This document shows, piece after piece, positions 8,222 to 16,448 of a stretch of DNA of 32,513 bases. Within the stretch, counting starts at the first letter, position 1. Every line of letters begins with the position of its first letter. The DNA is from Flavobacterium sp. (lineage in GTDB: Bacteria > Bacteroidota > Bacteroidia > Flavobacteriales > Flavobacteriaceae): positions 1-32,513 of the forward strand of contig NZ_JAKLJH010000014.1 in NCBI RefSeq assembly GCF_023151265.1, written 5' to 3'. The translations under genes were made by a program, and so were the position numbers. A model generated the notes under the pieces. It worked only from the letters and a program-made list of their open reading frames with translations, did not search any database and had not been told where the DNA came from.

Positions 8222-11200
8222 ATGTACTTAATTTTCGATACAGAAACCACAGGATTACCTCGCAGTTGGTCGGCACCCATTACCGATACCGATAACTGGC
8301 CTCGTTGTATACAAATAGCATGGCAATTACACGACGAAATGGGTAATCTTATAGAGCATCAAGATTATTTGGTTAAGCCCGAAGGTTTTAATATTCCTTA
8401 TGATGCTGAGCGAATTCATGGTATTTCTACCGAGTTAGCAATGGAGCAAGGGATTTTGTTATCTGAAGTTTTAGAAAAATTCAACATCGCACTTTCAAAA
8501 GCAAAATTCATAGTAGGTCAAAATGTTGGGTTTGACGTTAATATCATGGGATGCGAATTCCATCGTATGAACATCGGTTCCGATATGACTAAAATGCCGG
8601 TTTTGGATACCTGTACTGAAATCACCGCTAACTTATTAAAATTACCAGGCGGTCGAGGTGGAAGATTCAAATTACCAACGTTAACAGAATTACATCAATA
8701 TCTTTTCAATCAACCTTTTGCAGAAGCACATAATGCAACTGCCGATGTGGAAGCAACAACACGTTGTTTTCTTGAGTTAATTAAAAGAGAAGTTTTTACC
8801 AAAGAAGAGTTAGATGTAACGCCAGAATATTTCAGAAGTTTCCGAGAAAAAAATCTAGGCGAAATCCAGTTAATCGGATTAAAACATATCAATCTGAAAC
8901 AAGCTTCTGACGAAATTAGAGCGCGTTTGAAAAAAATCGAACAAGAGGAAGTTCAAACTACGATTTCAGAAGAGGTAAAATCGGATTTAAAAGACGCTGC
9001 TTTTGCTCATTTGCACAATCACACGCAGTTTTCGGTGTTACAATCGACTATTGCAATTAATGATTTAGTAAAAGCTTCGGCAAAATTTAAAATGCCAGCG
9101 GTTGCTATGACCGATACTGGTAATATGATGGGTGCGTTTCATTTTGTAAGTGCCGTTTTAAATCACAACAAAGCAGCTGAAGCTAAAAACAAAGAATTAG
9201 TCGAAAACGGAGAAGAACCAACAGAAACTGTAATTAAACCCATTGTAGGTTGCGAGTTCAATATATGTGACGACCATAAAGACAAGACCAAAAAAGACAA
9301 CGGTTATCAAGTGGTTTTATTGGCAAAAAATAAAAAAGGCTATCATAATTTAGCCAAAATGTCTTCGATTGCTTACACTGATGGTTTCTATTACGTTCCT
9401 CGTATCGATAGAAAAATTGTGGAGCAATACAAAGAAGACATCATCGTGCTGTCTGGAAATTTATACGGTGAAATTCCAAGTAAAATTCTAAATGTCGGAG
9501 AAAGTCAAGCCGAAGAAGCTTTAATTTGGTGGAAAGACCAATTTGGTTCCGATTTTTATTTGGAATTAATGCGTCACAAACAAGAAGACGAAAATCGCGT
9601 TAACCAAACTTTGATAACTTTCGCAAAAAAGCACAATGTAAAGTTAATTGCGACAAACAATACGTATTACGTTAATAAAGAAGATGCCAATGCACACGAT
9701 ATTTTATTGTGTGTAAAAGATGGTGAAAAACAAGCAACACCAATTGGTCGCGGACGTGGTTATCGTTATGGATTACCAAATCAAGAATATTATTTCAAAT
9801 CGGGTGACGAAATGAAGCAACTTTTTGCCGATTTACCCGAAGCGATTATCAATATTCAAGAAATTATCGATAAAACAGAACCCTATTCTTTATATAGAGA
9901 TGTATTACTTCCAAAATTTAAAATTCCTGATGAATTTGAAGTAGAGGAAGACAAATTAGATGGTGGAGTTCGTGGTGAAAATGCGTATTTGAAACATCTC
10001 ACCATGGAAGGCGCTAAAAAACGCTATGGCGAAATCACACCAGATATTCAAGAACGTTTAGATTTTGAGTTACTTACGATTTCCAATTCAGGTTATCCAG
10101 GTTATTTCTTAATTGTACAAGATTTTATCGCCGAAGCCAGAAAAATGGATGTTTCCGTTGGGCCAGGTCGTGGTTCGGCTGCAGGTTCTGCTGTAGCGTA
10201 TTGTTTAGGAATTACGAACATCGACCCAATTAAATATGATTTGCTTTTTGAGCGTTTCTTAAATCCCGACCGTGTTTCCATGCCCGATATTGATATCGAT
10301 TTTGATGATGAAGGTCGTGGTCGCGTTATGGATTATGTAATCAATAAATACGGTTCTAATCAGGTGGCGCAAATTATTACCTATGGTAAAATGGCTACGA
10401 AGTCTGCGATTCGAGATACCGCTCGTGTACTAGATTTACCACTTTTTGAAGCTGATAGAATTGCGAAACTAATTCCAGGTATGATGCCATCAAAATGGAA
10501 TTTAGCAAGATTCTTAGCCGAAGACGAATCCGAAGTCAAAAAAGCATTACGTTCGGAAGAATTTGACCGAGTAAAAGAATTAATCGAAATTGCGAATTCA
10601 GAAGATTTAGCAGGAGAAACTATTCAACAAGCGAAAGTGTTAGAAGGTTCGATGCGAAATACCGGAATTCACGCTTGTGGTGTGATTATTACACCAGATG
10701 ATATTACGAATTTCGTTCCCGTAACCACAGCAAAAGATTCCGATTTATATGTAACCCAATTTGATAACTCGGTAGCGGAAAGTGCTGGTTTGTTGAAGAT
10801 GGACTTCTTGGGATTAAAAACCCTAACCTTAATTAAAGACACGGTGAAATTGGTAAAATACCGTTTAGGAATCGATTTGAATCCTGACGAATTTCCAATT
10901 GACGATACTAAAACATACGAGTTATTCCAAAGAGGTGAAACGGTTGGGGTTTTCCAATACGAATCGCCTGGAATGCAAAAATACATGAAGGACTTAAAAC
11001 CAACAGTTTTTGCCGATTTAATTGCCATGAATGCATTATATCGTCCAGGGCCATTGGAATACATTCCTTCTTTCGTTCGTAGAAAAAATGGCGAAGAACC
11101 TATCACCTACGATTTAGATGCTTGCGAAGAATATTTAGGAGAAACCTACGGAATTACCGTTTATCAAGAGCAGGTGATGCTTTTGTCGCAAAAATTAGCG

Positions 11201-12745
11201 AATTTCTCTAAAGGTGATGCCGACGTACTTCGTAAAGCGATGGGTAAAAAGCAGAAAGATGTCTTGGATAAAATGAAATCTAAGTTCATCGATCAAGCAA
11301 AAGCCAATGGTCATGACGAGCAAAAATTAGATAAAATTTGGACCGACTGGGAAGCATTTGCGAGTTATGCCTTCAATAAATCGCACTCGACTTGTTATGC
11401 TTGGATTGCCTATCAAACAGCGTATTTAAAAGCACATTATCCTGCGGAATATATGGCTGCGGTGCTTTCGAATAATATGAACGATATCAAACAAGTATCG
11501 TTCTTTATGGAAGAATGTAAACGCATGGGATTAGCTGTTTTAGGTCCAGATGTAAATGAATCGTACTATAAATTTACGGTTAATGAAAACTACGCCGTTC
11601 GTTTCGGAATGGGAGCGATTAAAGGCGTTGGAGCCGGAGCGGTTCAAACTATTGTGGAGAATAGAAAAGATGGAAATTATAAATCCATCTTTGATTTAGC
11701 CAAACGAATTGATTTGCGTGCGGCCAACAAAAAAGCATTTGAAAATTTAGCATTAGCAGGCGGTTTTGATGGTTTTTCCGAAACTCATCGTGCACAATAT
11801 TTTCATCATGATGGCGACGGAATTACGTTCTTAGAAAAGGCGATTCGTTATGGTTCGAAATTCCAAGAAAACGAAAATTCATCGCAAGTAAGCTTGTTTG
11901 GTGATGCTTCGGAAGTGCAAATTGCCGAACCACAAGTGCCGCCATGTGAAGAATGGAGCACAATGGAAAAATTAGCCAAAGAAAAAGAAGTAGTTGGAAT
12001 TTATATTTCTGGACATCCTTTGGATGATTATAAATTTGAGATGAAATATTTTTGTACGGCTAAATTGGAATCGCTTAAAAATTTGGAGCAACATTTAGGT
12101 AAAAATCTTTCTTTTGGAGGAATTGTTACTAATGTGCAGCACAGAACGGCTAAAAACGGAAAAGGCTGGGCAACCTTTGTGTTAGAAGGTTATGACGAAA
12201 GTTATGAATTCCGAATTTTTGATGAAGAATATTTAAAATACCGTCATTTCTTGCTGCAAAATCAGTTTGTGTATTTTAAAATCAATGTGAAAGAAGGTTG
12301 GGTAAATCGCGAAACGGGTAAAAAATCCGATCCAAGAATTCAGTTTTTAGATGCTAAAATGTTGGCTGATGTATTGCCTACATTTGCTAAGAAATTGATT
12401 TTAATGTTCCCAATTAAAGATGTAAAAGAACATGTGATAACCGAATTAAATCGAATTTTTTCTGAAAATAAAGGCGATAATTCAGTAACGTTTGAAGTAA
12501 TGGAATTGGAACGAATAAAGCGAATTGTGGAAGATATTCCAGTTTCAACTCCTGTAGATATAGAAGAAGAAATTTCGGAAGATTCTAATGAAGAAATGGA
12601 AATGAATATTGAAGTTCCAGTTGAAAAAGAAGAAATCATCGTAAAAACAAAACTTTCGATGCCAAGCCGAAAATTGAAAGTTAAGATTTCATCCGAATTG
12701 CTTCAAGAATTGGAACGCATGCAAGTAAATTTTAAACTGAATTAA
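8222..12745 (+). CDS. dnaE: DNA polymerase III alpha subunit with N-terminal DEDDh 3'-5' exonuclease domain
   Basis: Exo motifs FDTETTG, NVGFDVN, HNATAD; polymerase motifs GPGRGSAAGS, PDIDIDFDDEGR; YRPGPLEYIPSFV. Confidence 0.96.
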   Translation: MYLIFDTETTGLPRSWSAPITDTDNWPRCIQIAWQLHDEMGNLIEHQDYLVKPEGFNIPYDAERIHGISTELAMEQGILLSEVLEKFNIALSKAKFIVGQNVGFDVNIMGCEFHRMNIGSDMTKMPVLDTCTEITANLLKLPGGRGGRFKLPTLTELHQYLFNQPFAEAHNATADVEATTRCFLELIKREVFTKEELDVTPEYFRSFREKNLGEIQLIGLKHINLKQASDEIRARLKKIEQEEVQTTISEEVKSDLKDAAFAHLHNHTQFSVLQSTIAINDLVKASAKFKMPAVAMTDTGNMMGAFHFVSAVLNHNKAAEAKNKELVENGEEPTETVIKPIVGCEFNICDDHKDKTKKDNGYQVVLLAKNKKGYHNLAKMSSIAYTDGFYYVPRIDRKIVEQYKEDIIVLSGNLYGEIPSKILNVGESQAEEALIWWKDQFGSDFYLELMRHKQEDENRVNQTLITFAKKHNVKLIATNNTYYVNKEDANAHDILLCVKDGEKQATPIGRGRGYRYGLPNQEYYFKSGDEMKQLFADLPEAIINIQEIIDKTEPYSLYRDVLLPKFKIPDEFEVEEDKLDGGVRGENAYLKHLTMEGAKKRYGEITPDIQERLDFELLTISNSGYPGYFLIVQDFIAEARKMDVSVGPGRGSAAGSAVAYCLGITNIDPIKYDLLFERFLNPDRVSMPDIDIDFDDEGRGRVMDYVINKYGSNQVAQIITYGKMATKSAIRDTARVLDLPLFEADRIAKLIPGMMPSKWNLARFLAEDESEVKKALRSEEFDRVKELIEIANSEDLAGETIQQAKVLEGSMRNTGIHACGVIITPDDITNFVPVTTAKDSDLYVTQFDNSVAESAGLLKMDFLGLKTLTLIKDTVKLVKYRLGIDLNPDEFPIDDTKTYELFQRGETVGVFQYESPGMQKYMKDLKPTVFADLIAMNALYRPGPLEYIPSFVRRKNGEEPITYDLDACEEYLGETYGITVYQEQVMLLSQKLANFSKGDADVLRKAMGKKQKDVLDKMKSKFIDQAKANGHDEQKLDKIWTDWEAFASYAFNKSHSTCYAWIAYQTAYLKAHYPAEYMAAVLSNNMNDIKQVSFFMEECKRMGLAVLGPDVNESYYKFTVNENYAVRFGMGAIKGVGAGAVQTIVENRKDGNYKSIFDLAKRIDLRAANKKAFENLALAGGFDGFSETHRAQYFHHDGDGITFLEKAIRYGSKFQENENSSQVSLFGDASEVQIAEPQVPPCEEWSTMEKLAKEKEVVGIYISGHPLDDYKFEMKYFCTAKLESLKNLEQHLGKNLSFGGIVTNVQHRTAKNGKGWATFVLEGYDESYEFRIFDEEYLKYRHFLLQNQFVYFKINVKEGWVNRETGKKSDPRIQFLDAKMLADVLPTFAKKLILMFPIKDVKEHVITELNRIFSENKGDNSVTFEVMELERIKRIVEDIPVSTPVDIEEEISEDSNEEMEMNIEVPVEKEEIIVKTKLSMPSRKLKVKISSELLQELERMQVNFKLN

Positions 12746-12816
12746 AGTATAAGCTATTGCAATGTAGGTATAATCAAAACTAATTTTAAAAGATGCTTTC
12801 GTTCGTAATTAATTCC

Positions 12817-12824
12817 TAAATTTG
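12817..12824 (+). promoter_or_regulatory. -7 box of the thioredoxin gene
   Basis: TAAATTTG 36 nt before the ATG. Confidence 0.5.
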
Positions 12825-12859
12825 CAATTCAAATAAGTATAAAACTAAAAAGAAATAAT

Positions 12860-13177
12860 ATGGCATTAGCAATAACAGATGCTACTTTTGACGAAGTGGT
12901 ATTAAAATCAGACAAACCAGTAGTAGTAGATTTTTGGGCAGCTTGGTGTGGTCCATGTAGAATGGTTGGTCCAGTTATCGACGAAATTTCTACTGAGTAT
13001 GAAGGAAAAGCAGTAGTAGGAAAAGTAGATGTTGACGCAAATCAAGAATTTGCTGCAAAATACGGAGTAAGAAATATTCCAACAGTTTTAGTATTCCAAA
13101 ACGGAGAAGTGGTTGGAAGACAAGTAGGTGTTGCTCCAAAGAAAACGTATACAGATGCAATTGACGCATTACTATAA
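12860..13177 (+). CDS. trxA: Thioredoxin
   Basis: [29 protein letters not shown]. Confidence 0.96.
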   Translation: MALAITDATFDEVVLKSDKPVVVDFWAAWCGPCRMVGPVIDEISTEYEGKAVVGKVDVDANQEFAAKYGVRNIPTVLVFQNGEVVGRQVGVAPKKTYTDAIDALL

Positions 13178-13195
13178 TATTTGAAAAAGAAATTC

Positions 13196-13226
13196 AAGGC
13201 TCAACGAAAGTTGGGCCTTTTTTGTT
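13196..13226 (+). terminator. Terminator after thioredoxin
   Basis: AAGGCTCAAC-GAAA-GTTGGGCCTTTTTT. Confidence 0.85.
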
Positions 13227-13283
13227 TTTATAGCACAATTTTTTTTGAAAGTTTAGGTATTTCACTTTTTAGAATTCACTTAA

Positions 13284-13341
13284 GAAAATTAGTTTTATCT
13301 GCGTTTCGCTTTAGCGAATCCGTTTTATCTGCGTTCCAAAA
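13284..13341. repeat. Dispersed repeat copy (TTGGAACGC-RGATRARACGGAT family, minus sense)
   Basis: GTTTTATCTGCGTT at 13292-13305 and 13322-13335 (30-nt period), with inverted repeat TTCGCT-TT-AGCGAA at 13305-13318. Confidence 0.7.
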
Positions 13342-13368
13342 TTTAAAATCTTTTTCTATCTTTACGAT

Positions 13369-14295
13369 ATGAATTTAGAACAGCAAATAGAAAAAATCTC
13401 TAGTTTTGAGCATTTAGAACTTTTGGCTAACCAAATTGTCGAAGGTTTTATTTCGGGTATGCACAAATCGCCTTTTCATGGATTTTCGGCAGAGTTTGCT
13501 GAGCATAAAATTTACAATCCAGGAGAAAGCACCAAGCATATCGATTGGAAATTATACGCTAAAACCGATAGATTATACACCAAACGCTACGAAGAAGAAA
13601 CCAATTTGCGTTGCCATTTGATTTTAGATAATTCTTCTTCGATGCATTATCCGAAATTAAAGGAAAATCAGCCGTTTTATCAGAGTAAAATCGGGTTTTC
13701 GGTATTGGCTTCTGCGGTTTTGATGAATTTGCTTAAAAAGCAACGTGATGCGGTTGGATTGAGCGTTTATTCGGATACGTATGAATATTATTCACCTGAA
13801 AAAGGAAGCGAGCGCCATCATCGCATGATTTTAAATAAGCTAGAAGAAGTTTTATCACAAAACAAAACTGCTCGGAAAACGGATACCGTAACTTTTTTGC
13901 ATCAAATAGCTGAAAATATTCATCGTCGTTCTATGGTGATTTTGTTTACTGATATGTTCCAAAATGAAGATAACGACAAAATATTTAAAGCACTTCAGCA
14001 TTTAAAGCACAATAAACATAAAGTGGTAGTTTTTCATGTATATGATGAAAAAACCGAGTTAAATTTCAGTTTTGATAACACGCCTCGTAAGTTTATTGAT
14101 GTAGAATCGGGAGAAGAAATCAATTTATTTGCCGAAAATACGCAAGAATCGTATCAAAAAGTGATACAAGAATATTTCAAAACGATAGAAGCAACGTGTA
14201 TGCAGTATCAAATTCGCTATGTACCCGTTTCTGTAGGTGAAAATTTTGAAAAAATTTTACTAACCTATTTGGTTGAAAAACAAAAGTTTGACTGA
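13369..14295 (+). CDS. DUF58 domain-containing protein
   Basis: STKHIDWKLYAKTDRLYTKRYEEETNLRCHLILDNSSSM. Confidence 0.92.
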   Translation: MNLEQQIEKISSFEHLELLANQIVEGFISGMHKSPFHGFSAEFAEHKIYNPGESTKHIDWKLYAKTDRLYTKRYEEETNLRCHLILDNSSSMHYPKLKENQPFYQSKIGFSVLASAVLMNLLKKQRDAVGLSVYSDTYEYYSPEKGSERHHRMILNKLEEVLSQNKTARKTDTVTFLHQIAENIHRRSMVILFTDMFQNEDNDKIFKALQHLKHNKHKVVVFHVYDEKTELNFSFDNTPRKFIDVESGEEINLFAENTQESYQKVIQEYFKTIEATCMQYQIRYVPVSVGENFEKILLTYLVEKQKFD

Positions 14296-14332
14296 AAACA
14301 CTGAAAAAAGTTTGTTTTTTTTTGCAAAAATG

Positions 14333-14363
14333 TTTGCAGGAATGAAAAAGCGTAGTATATTTG
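14333..14363 (+). promoter_or_regulatory. Bacteroidetes promoter of tRNA-Asp
   Basis: TTTG (14333-14336) - 19 nt - TATATTTG (14356-14363), shortly upstream of the tRNA. Confidence 0.7.
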
Positions 14364-14381
14364 CACTCGCAATCAAGCACT

Positions 14382-14458
14382 GGTTTGGTAGTTCAGTTGG
14401 TTAGAATACATGCCTGTCACGCATGGGGTCGCGGGTTCGAGTCCCGTCCAGACCGCCA
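14382..14458 (+). tRNA. tRNA-Asp(GTC)
   Basis: Acceptor GGTTTGG/CCAGACC, anticodon loop CTGTCAC, T-loop GGTTCGAGTCC, encoded CCA. Confidence 0.95.
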
Positions 14459-14467
14459 GTAAAGAGG

Positions 14468-14496
14468 AAGCCTTTCGTAAAAGAAAGGCTTTTTTG
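14468..14496 (+). terminator. Terminator downstream of tRNA-Asp
   Basis: AAGCCTTTC-GTAAAA-GAAAGGCTTTTTTG. Confidence 0.85.
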
Positions 14497-14571
14497 CCCT
14501 CTTAAAATATTTAAAATAGTTGTGTTGTTTAGGTACGAAAGTACCAAAAGGTTTAGTAGTTAGACCAATGG

Positions 14572-14600
14572 AAAGCTTTGCATTTATGCAGAGCTTTTTT
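14572..14600 (+). terminator. Second hairpin terminator on the plus strand
   Basis: AAAGCTTTGC-ATTTAT-GCAGAGCTTTTTTG; no plus-strand gene obviously ends here. Confidence 0.65.
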
Positions 14601-14608
14601 GATTTTTA

Positions 14609-15106
14609 TCAAAACCAAACTGCTCTATTTTGCCAAACCACAACAAAGAATACTCCTAAAAAAAGCAAACTCACTAAAAACTTAATAAACGTTCCTGCTA
14701 AGAAACCTAAAAACGATCCTGTGGCTGCTTTAAAAGCCCGCTTTCCTTCGTTTGAGTTGTAAATGAGTTCGCCTATTAACGCACCTAAGAAAGGTCCAAT
14801 TAAAAATCCGAAAGGAGGAAAGAACAAACCAATAACTAAACCTATATTCGTTCCCCAAATCCCATATTTACTTCCGCCGAAATATTTTGTGCCTTGTGCA
14901 GGAATTACATAGTCTAAAATCCCAATCACGACTGCAATAACTAAAGTAATGCCAAGTAACCAATAATTGGTTTCCATTCCTGGACATAAATAAAGCATCA
15001 AAATGCCAACCCAACTAATAGGCGGACCTGGTAAAGCAGGAAGTAAGCTTCCAATAATTCCAACTATCATTAAAAGCAAACCCAGAATCAGTAAAAAGTA
15101 TTCCAT
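14609..15106 (-). CDS. DUF456 domain-containing membrane protein
   Basis: Gly-rich TM protein: LPALPGPPISWVGILML, DYVIPAQGTKYFGGSKYGIWG, FIGAFLGALIGEL-like segment. Confidence 0.9.
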   Translation of the reverse strand: MEYFLLILGLLLMIVGIIGSLLPALPGPPISWVGILMLYLCPGMETNYWLLGITLVIAVVIGILDYVIPAQGTKYFGGSKYGIWGTNIGLVIGLFFPPFGFLIGPFLGALIGELIYNSNEGKRAFKAATGSFLGFLAGTFIKFLVSLLFLGVFFVVVWQNRAVWF

Positions 15107-15171
15107 AAGATTTTAGTTATTGTCTAACAAATTTATAACTTTGTTTCATACAATTATAATTTATTGATTTT

Positions 15172-15786
15172 ATGCGATTTGTTTTTTTACTTTTTATTTC
15201 TTTTTTTGTGGTTAATATTGCTGTTGCTCAAGACAAAACAATGTCAACTCAAGATCGTTTGAAAGAATTGGCAAGAGTAAAAAAAGAAATTGACGAACAA
15301 AGGAAGAAAGAATGGGATGCTTATTTAGTTCGTGTTGAAGAAAGTAAAATTGCAAAACAGAAAAAAAAGCAAGCCGATTCTATTGAGAAGTCAAAACTAG
15401 CTGATAATATCAAAAAAGACGTTGACGGATTTACAAATTGTAGTAATCAAGAATCGCCTTATTACATTAGAAAAAATCCAACAACAGGTTTTGAAGAAAA
15501 AATTACTTTTACAGATTATATAAGAAAGCATATCTATAACAAGTTTAGATATCCTGAATTTGCAATGGATCATGAACTACAAGGAAGAGTTATGGTGCAT
15601 TTTATTATTGATAAAGAAGGGAATCCGCAAATAAAAGAAGCTAATGGTCCAAAAAACGGATTGATTTTGGAAGAAGAAGCTATTCGTATTATTAAATCAT
15701 TACCAACAGCTATTCCAGCTACTTGCGATGGGAAGCCGATAAATATTATGTATGCAATACCTATAAACTTTCAGATGCAAGAGTAA
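15172..15786 (+). CDS. TonB C-terminal-domain protein with signal peptide
   Basis: Signal sequence ending AVAQ; FRYPEFAMDHELQGRVMVHFIIDKEGN ... LPTAIPATCDGKPINIMYAIPINF. Confidence 0.8.
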   Translation: MRFVFLLFISFFVVNIAVAQDKTMSTQDRLKELARVKKEIDEQRKKEWDAYLVRVEESKIAKQKKKQADSIEKSKLADNIKKDVDGFTNCSNQESPYYIRKNPTTGFEEKITFTDYIRKHIYNKFRYPEFAMDHELQGRVMVHFIIDKEGNPQIKEANGPKNGLILEEEAIRIIKSLPTAIPATCDGKPINIMYAIPINFQMQE

Positions 15787-15787
15787 T

Positions 15788-16273
15788 ATGAAAAAAATAA
15801 TTCAGCTGCTTTTTTTGCTTTTGACATTTCATTCTTGTCAGTACTTTGAAAAAGAAGTTCCTAATGAGAAAGAATTGCTAGAACAAGAATTAAAAAAAAT
15901 CAATTGGGACGAAGTCGATGAATTTCCATCAGTTTTGCAATGTGATACGATAAAAGATGCAGAAGTTAAAAAACAATGCTTCTTTGATTATTTAGCACAA
16001 ACCATTCAACAACGAATAGGTATCGATACTTTGCGTATTGAATATCCAGAAATCGATACTATAAACGTAAAAATTACCGTAAATCCCGATTCGAGCTTGG
16101 AATTTGAAACCCTATATCCAAATGACAGCACAGCTTTAGTAGACAAAACAAAAATTGATAGTATTTTAACTTCAAGATTATCCGATTTCCCTAAAGTAGA
16201 ACCCGCAATTAAAAGAGGTGTAAAGGTAAAAACACAATTTGTGCTTCCAGTGATTATAAAAATGGAGAAGTAA
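15788..16273 (+). CDS. Putative lipoprotein, possible divergent TonB-CTD-like fold
   Basis: Lipobox LLLTFHSC; C-terminal FPKVEPAIKRGVKVKTQFVLPVIIK. Confidence 0.6.
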   Translation: MKKIIQLLFLLLTFHSCQYFEKEVPNEKELLEQELKKINWDEVDEFPSVLQCDTIKDAEVKKQCFFDYLAQTIQQRIGIDTLRIEYPEIDTINVKITVNPDSSLEFETLYPNDSTALVDKTKIDSILTSRLSDFPKVEPAIKRGVKVKTQFVLPVIIKMEK

Positions 16274-16448
16274 GCAAGGGCAAAATCAAGAGCAAATTCA
16301 AGTACAAGTTCAAAAATCAAACTCAAAAATTTAATTTTTAACATAAAAGAGATGCTTTCAGCATGACAAGTTTGCGGTTAAAAAAATCTGTAAAAATCAG
16401 TTTTATCCGTCTCATCCGCGTTCCAAATAAATCGTCTTTGCGAGCTAT
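16271..16448. repeat. Convergent intergenic region filled with degenerate dispersed repeat phrases
   Basis: CAAG/CAAA-rich tract 16274-16332; ATGCT-TTC-AGCAT palindrome at 16349-16370; minus-sense TTGGAACGCGGATGAGACGGATAAAACTGATTT at 16395-16426. Confidence 0.65.

Noticed and set aside
8222-12745. PolC-type polymerase
   Set aside because: The exonuclease is at the N-terminus before PHP, not inserted within it, and the polymerase motifs are DnaE-like.
13181-13372. 63-aa ORF between trxA and DUF58
   Set aside because: Overlaps the trxA terminator and the dispersed repeat; low-complexity product.
13369-14295. Bat/MoxR aerotolerance operon
   Set aside because: DUF58 is present alone; no MoxR ATPase or VWA/BatA-E genes adjacent.
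14520-14762. 80-aa plus-strand ORF after tRNA-Asp
   Set aside because: Overlaps a terminator and the antisense of DUF456; no credible protein.
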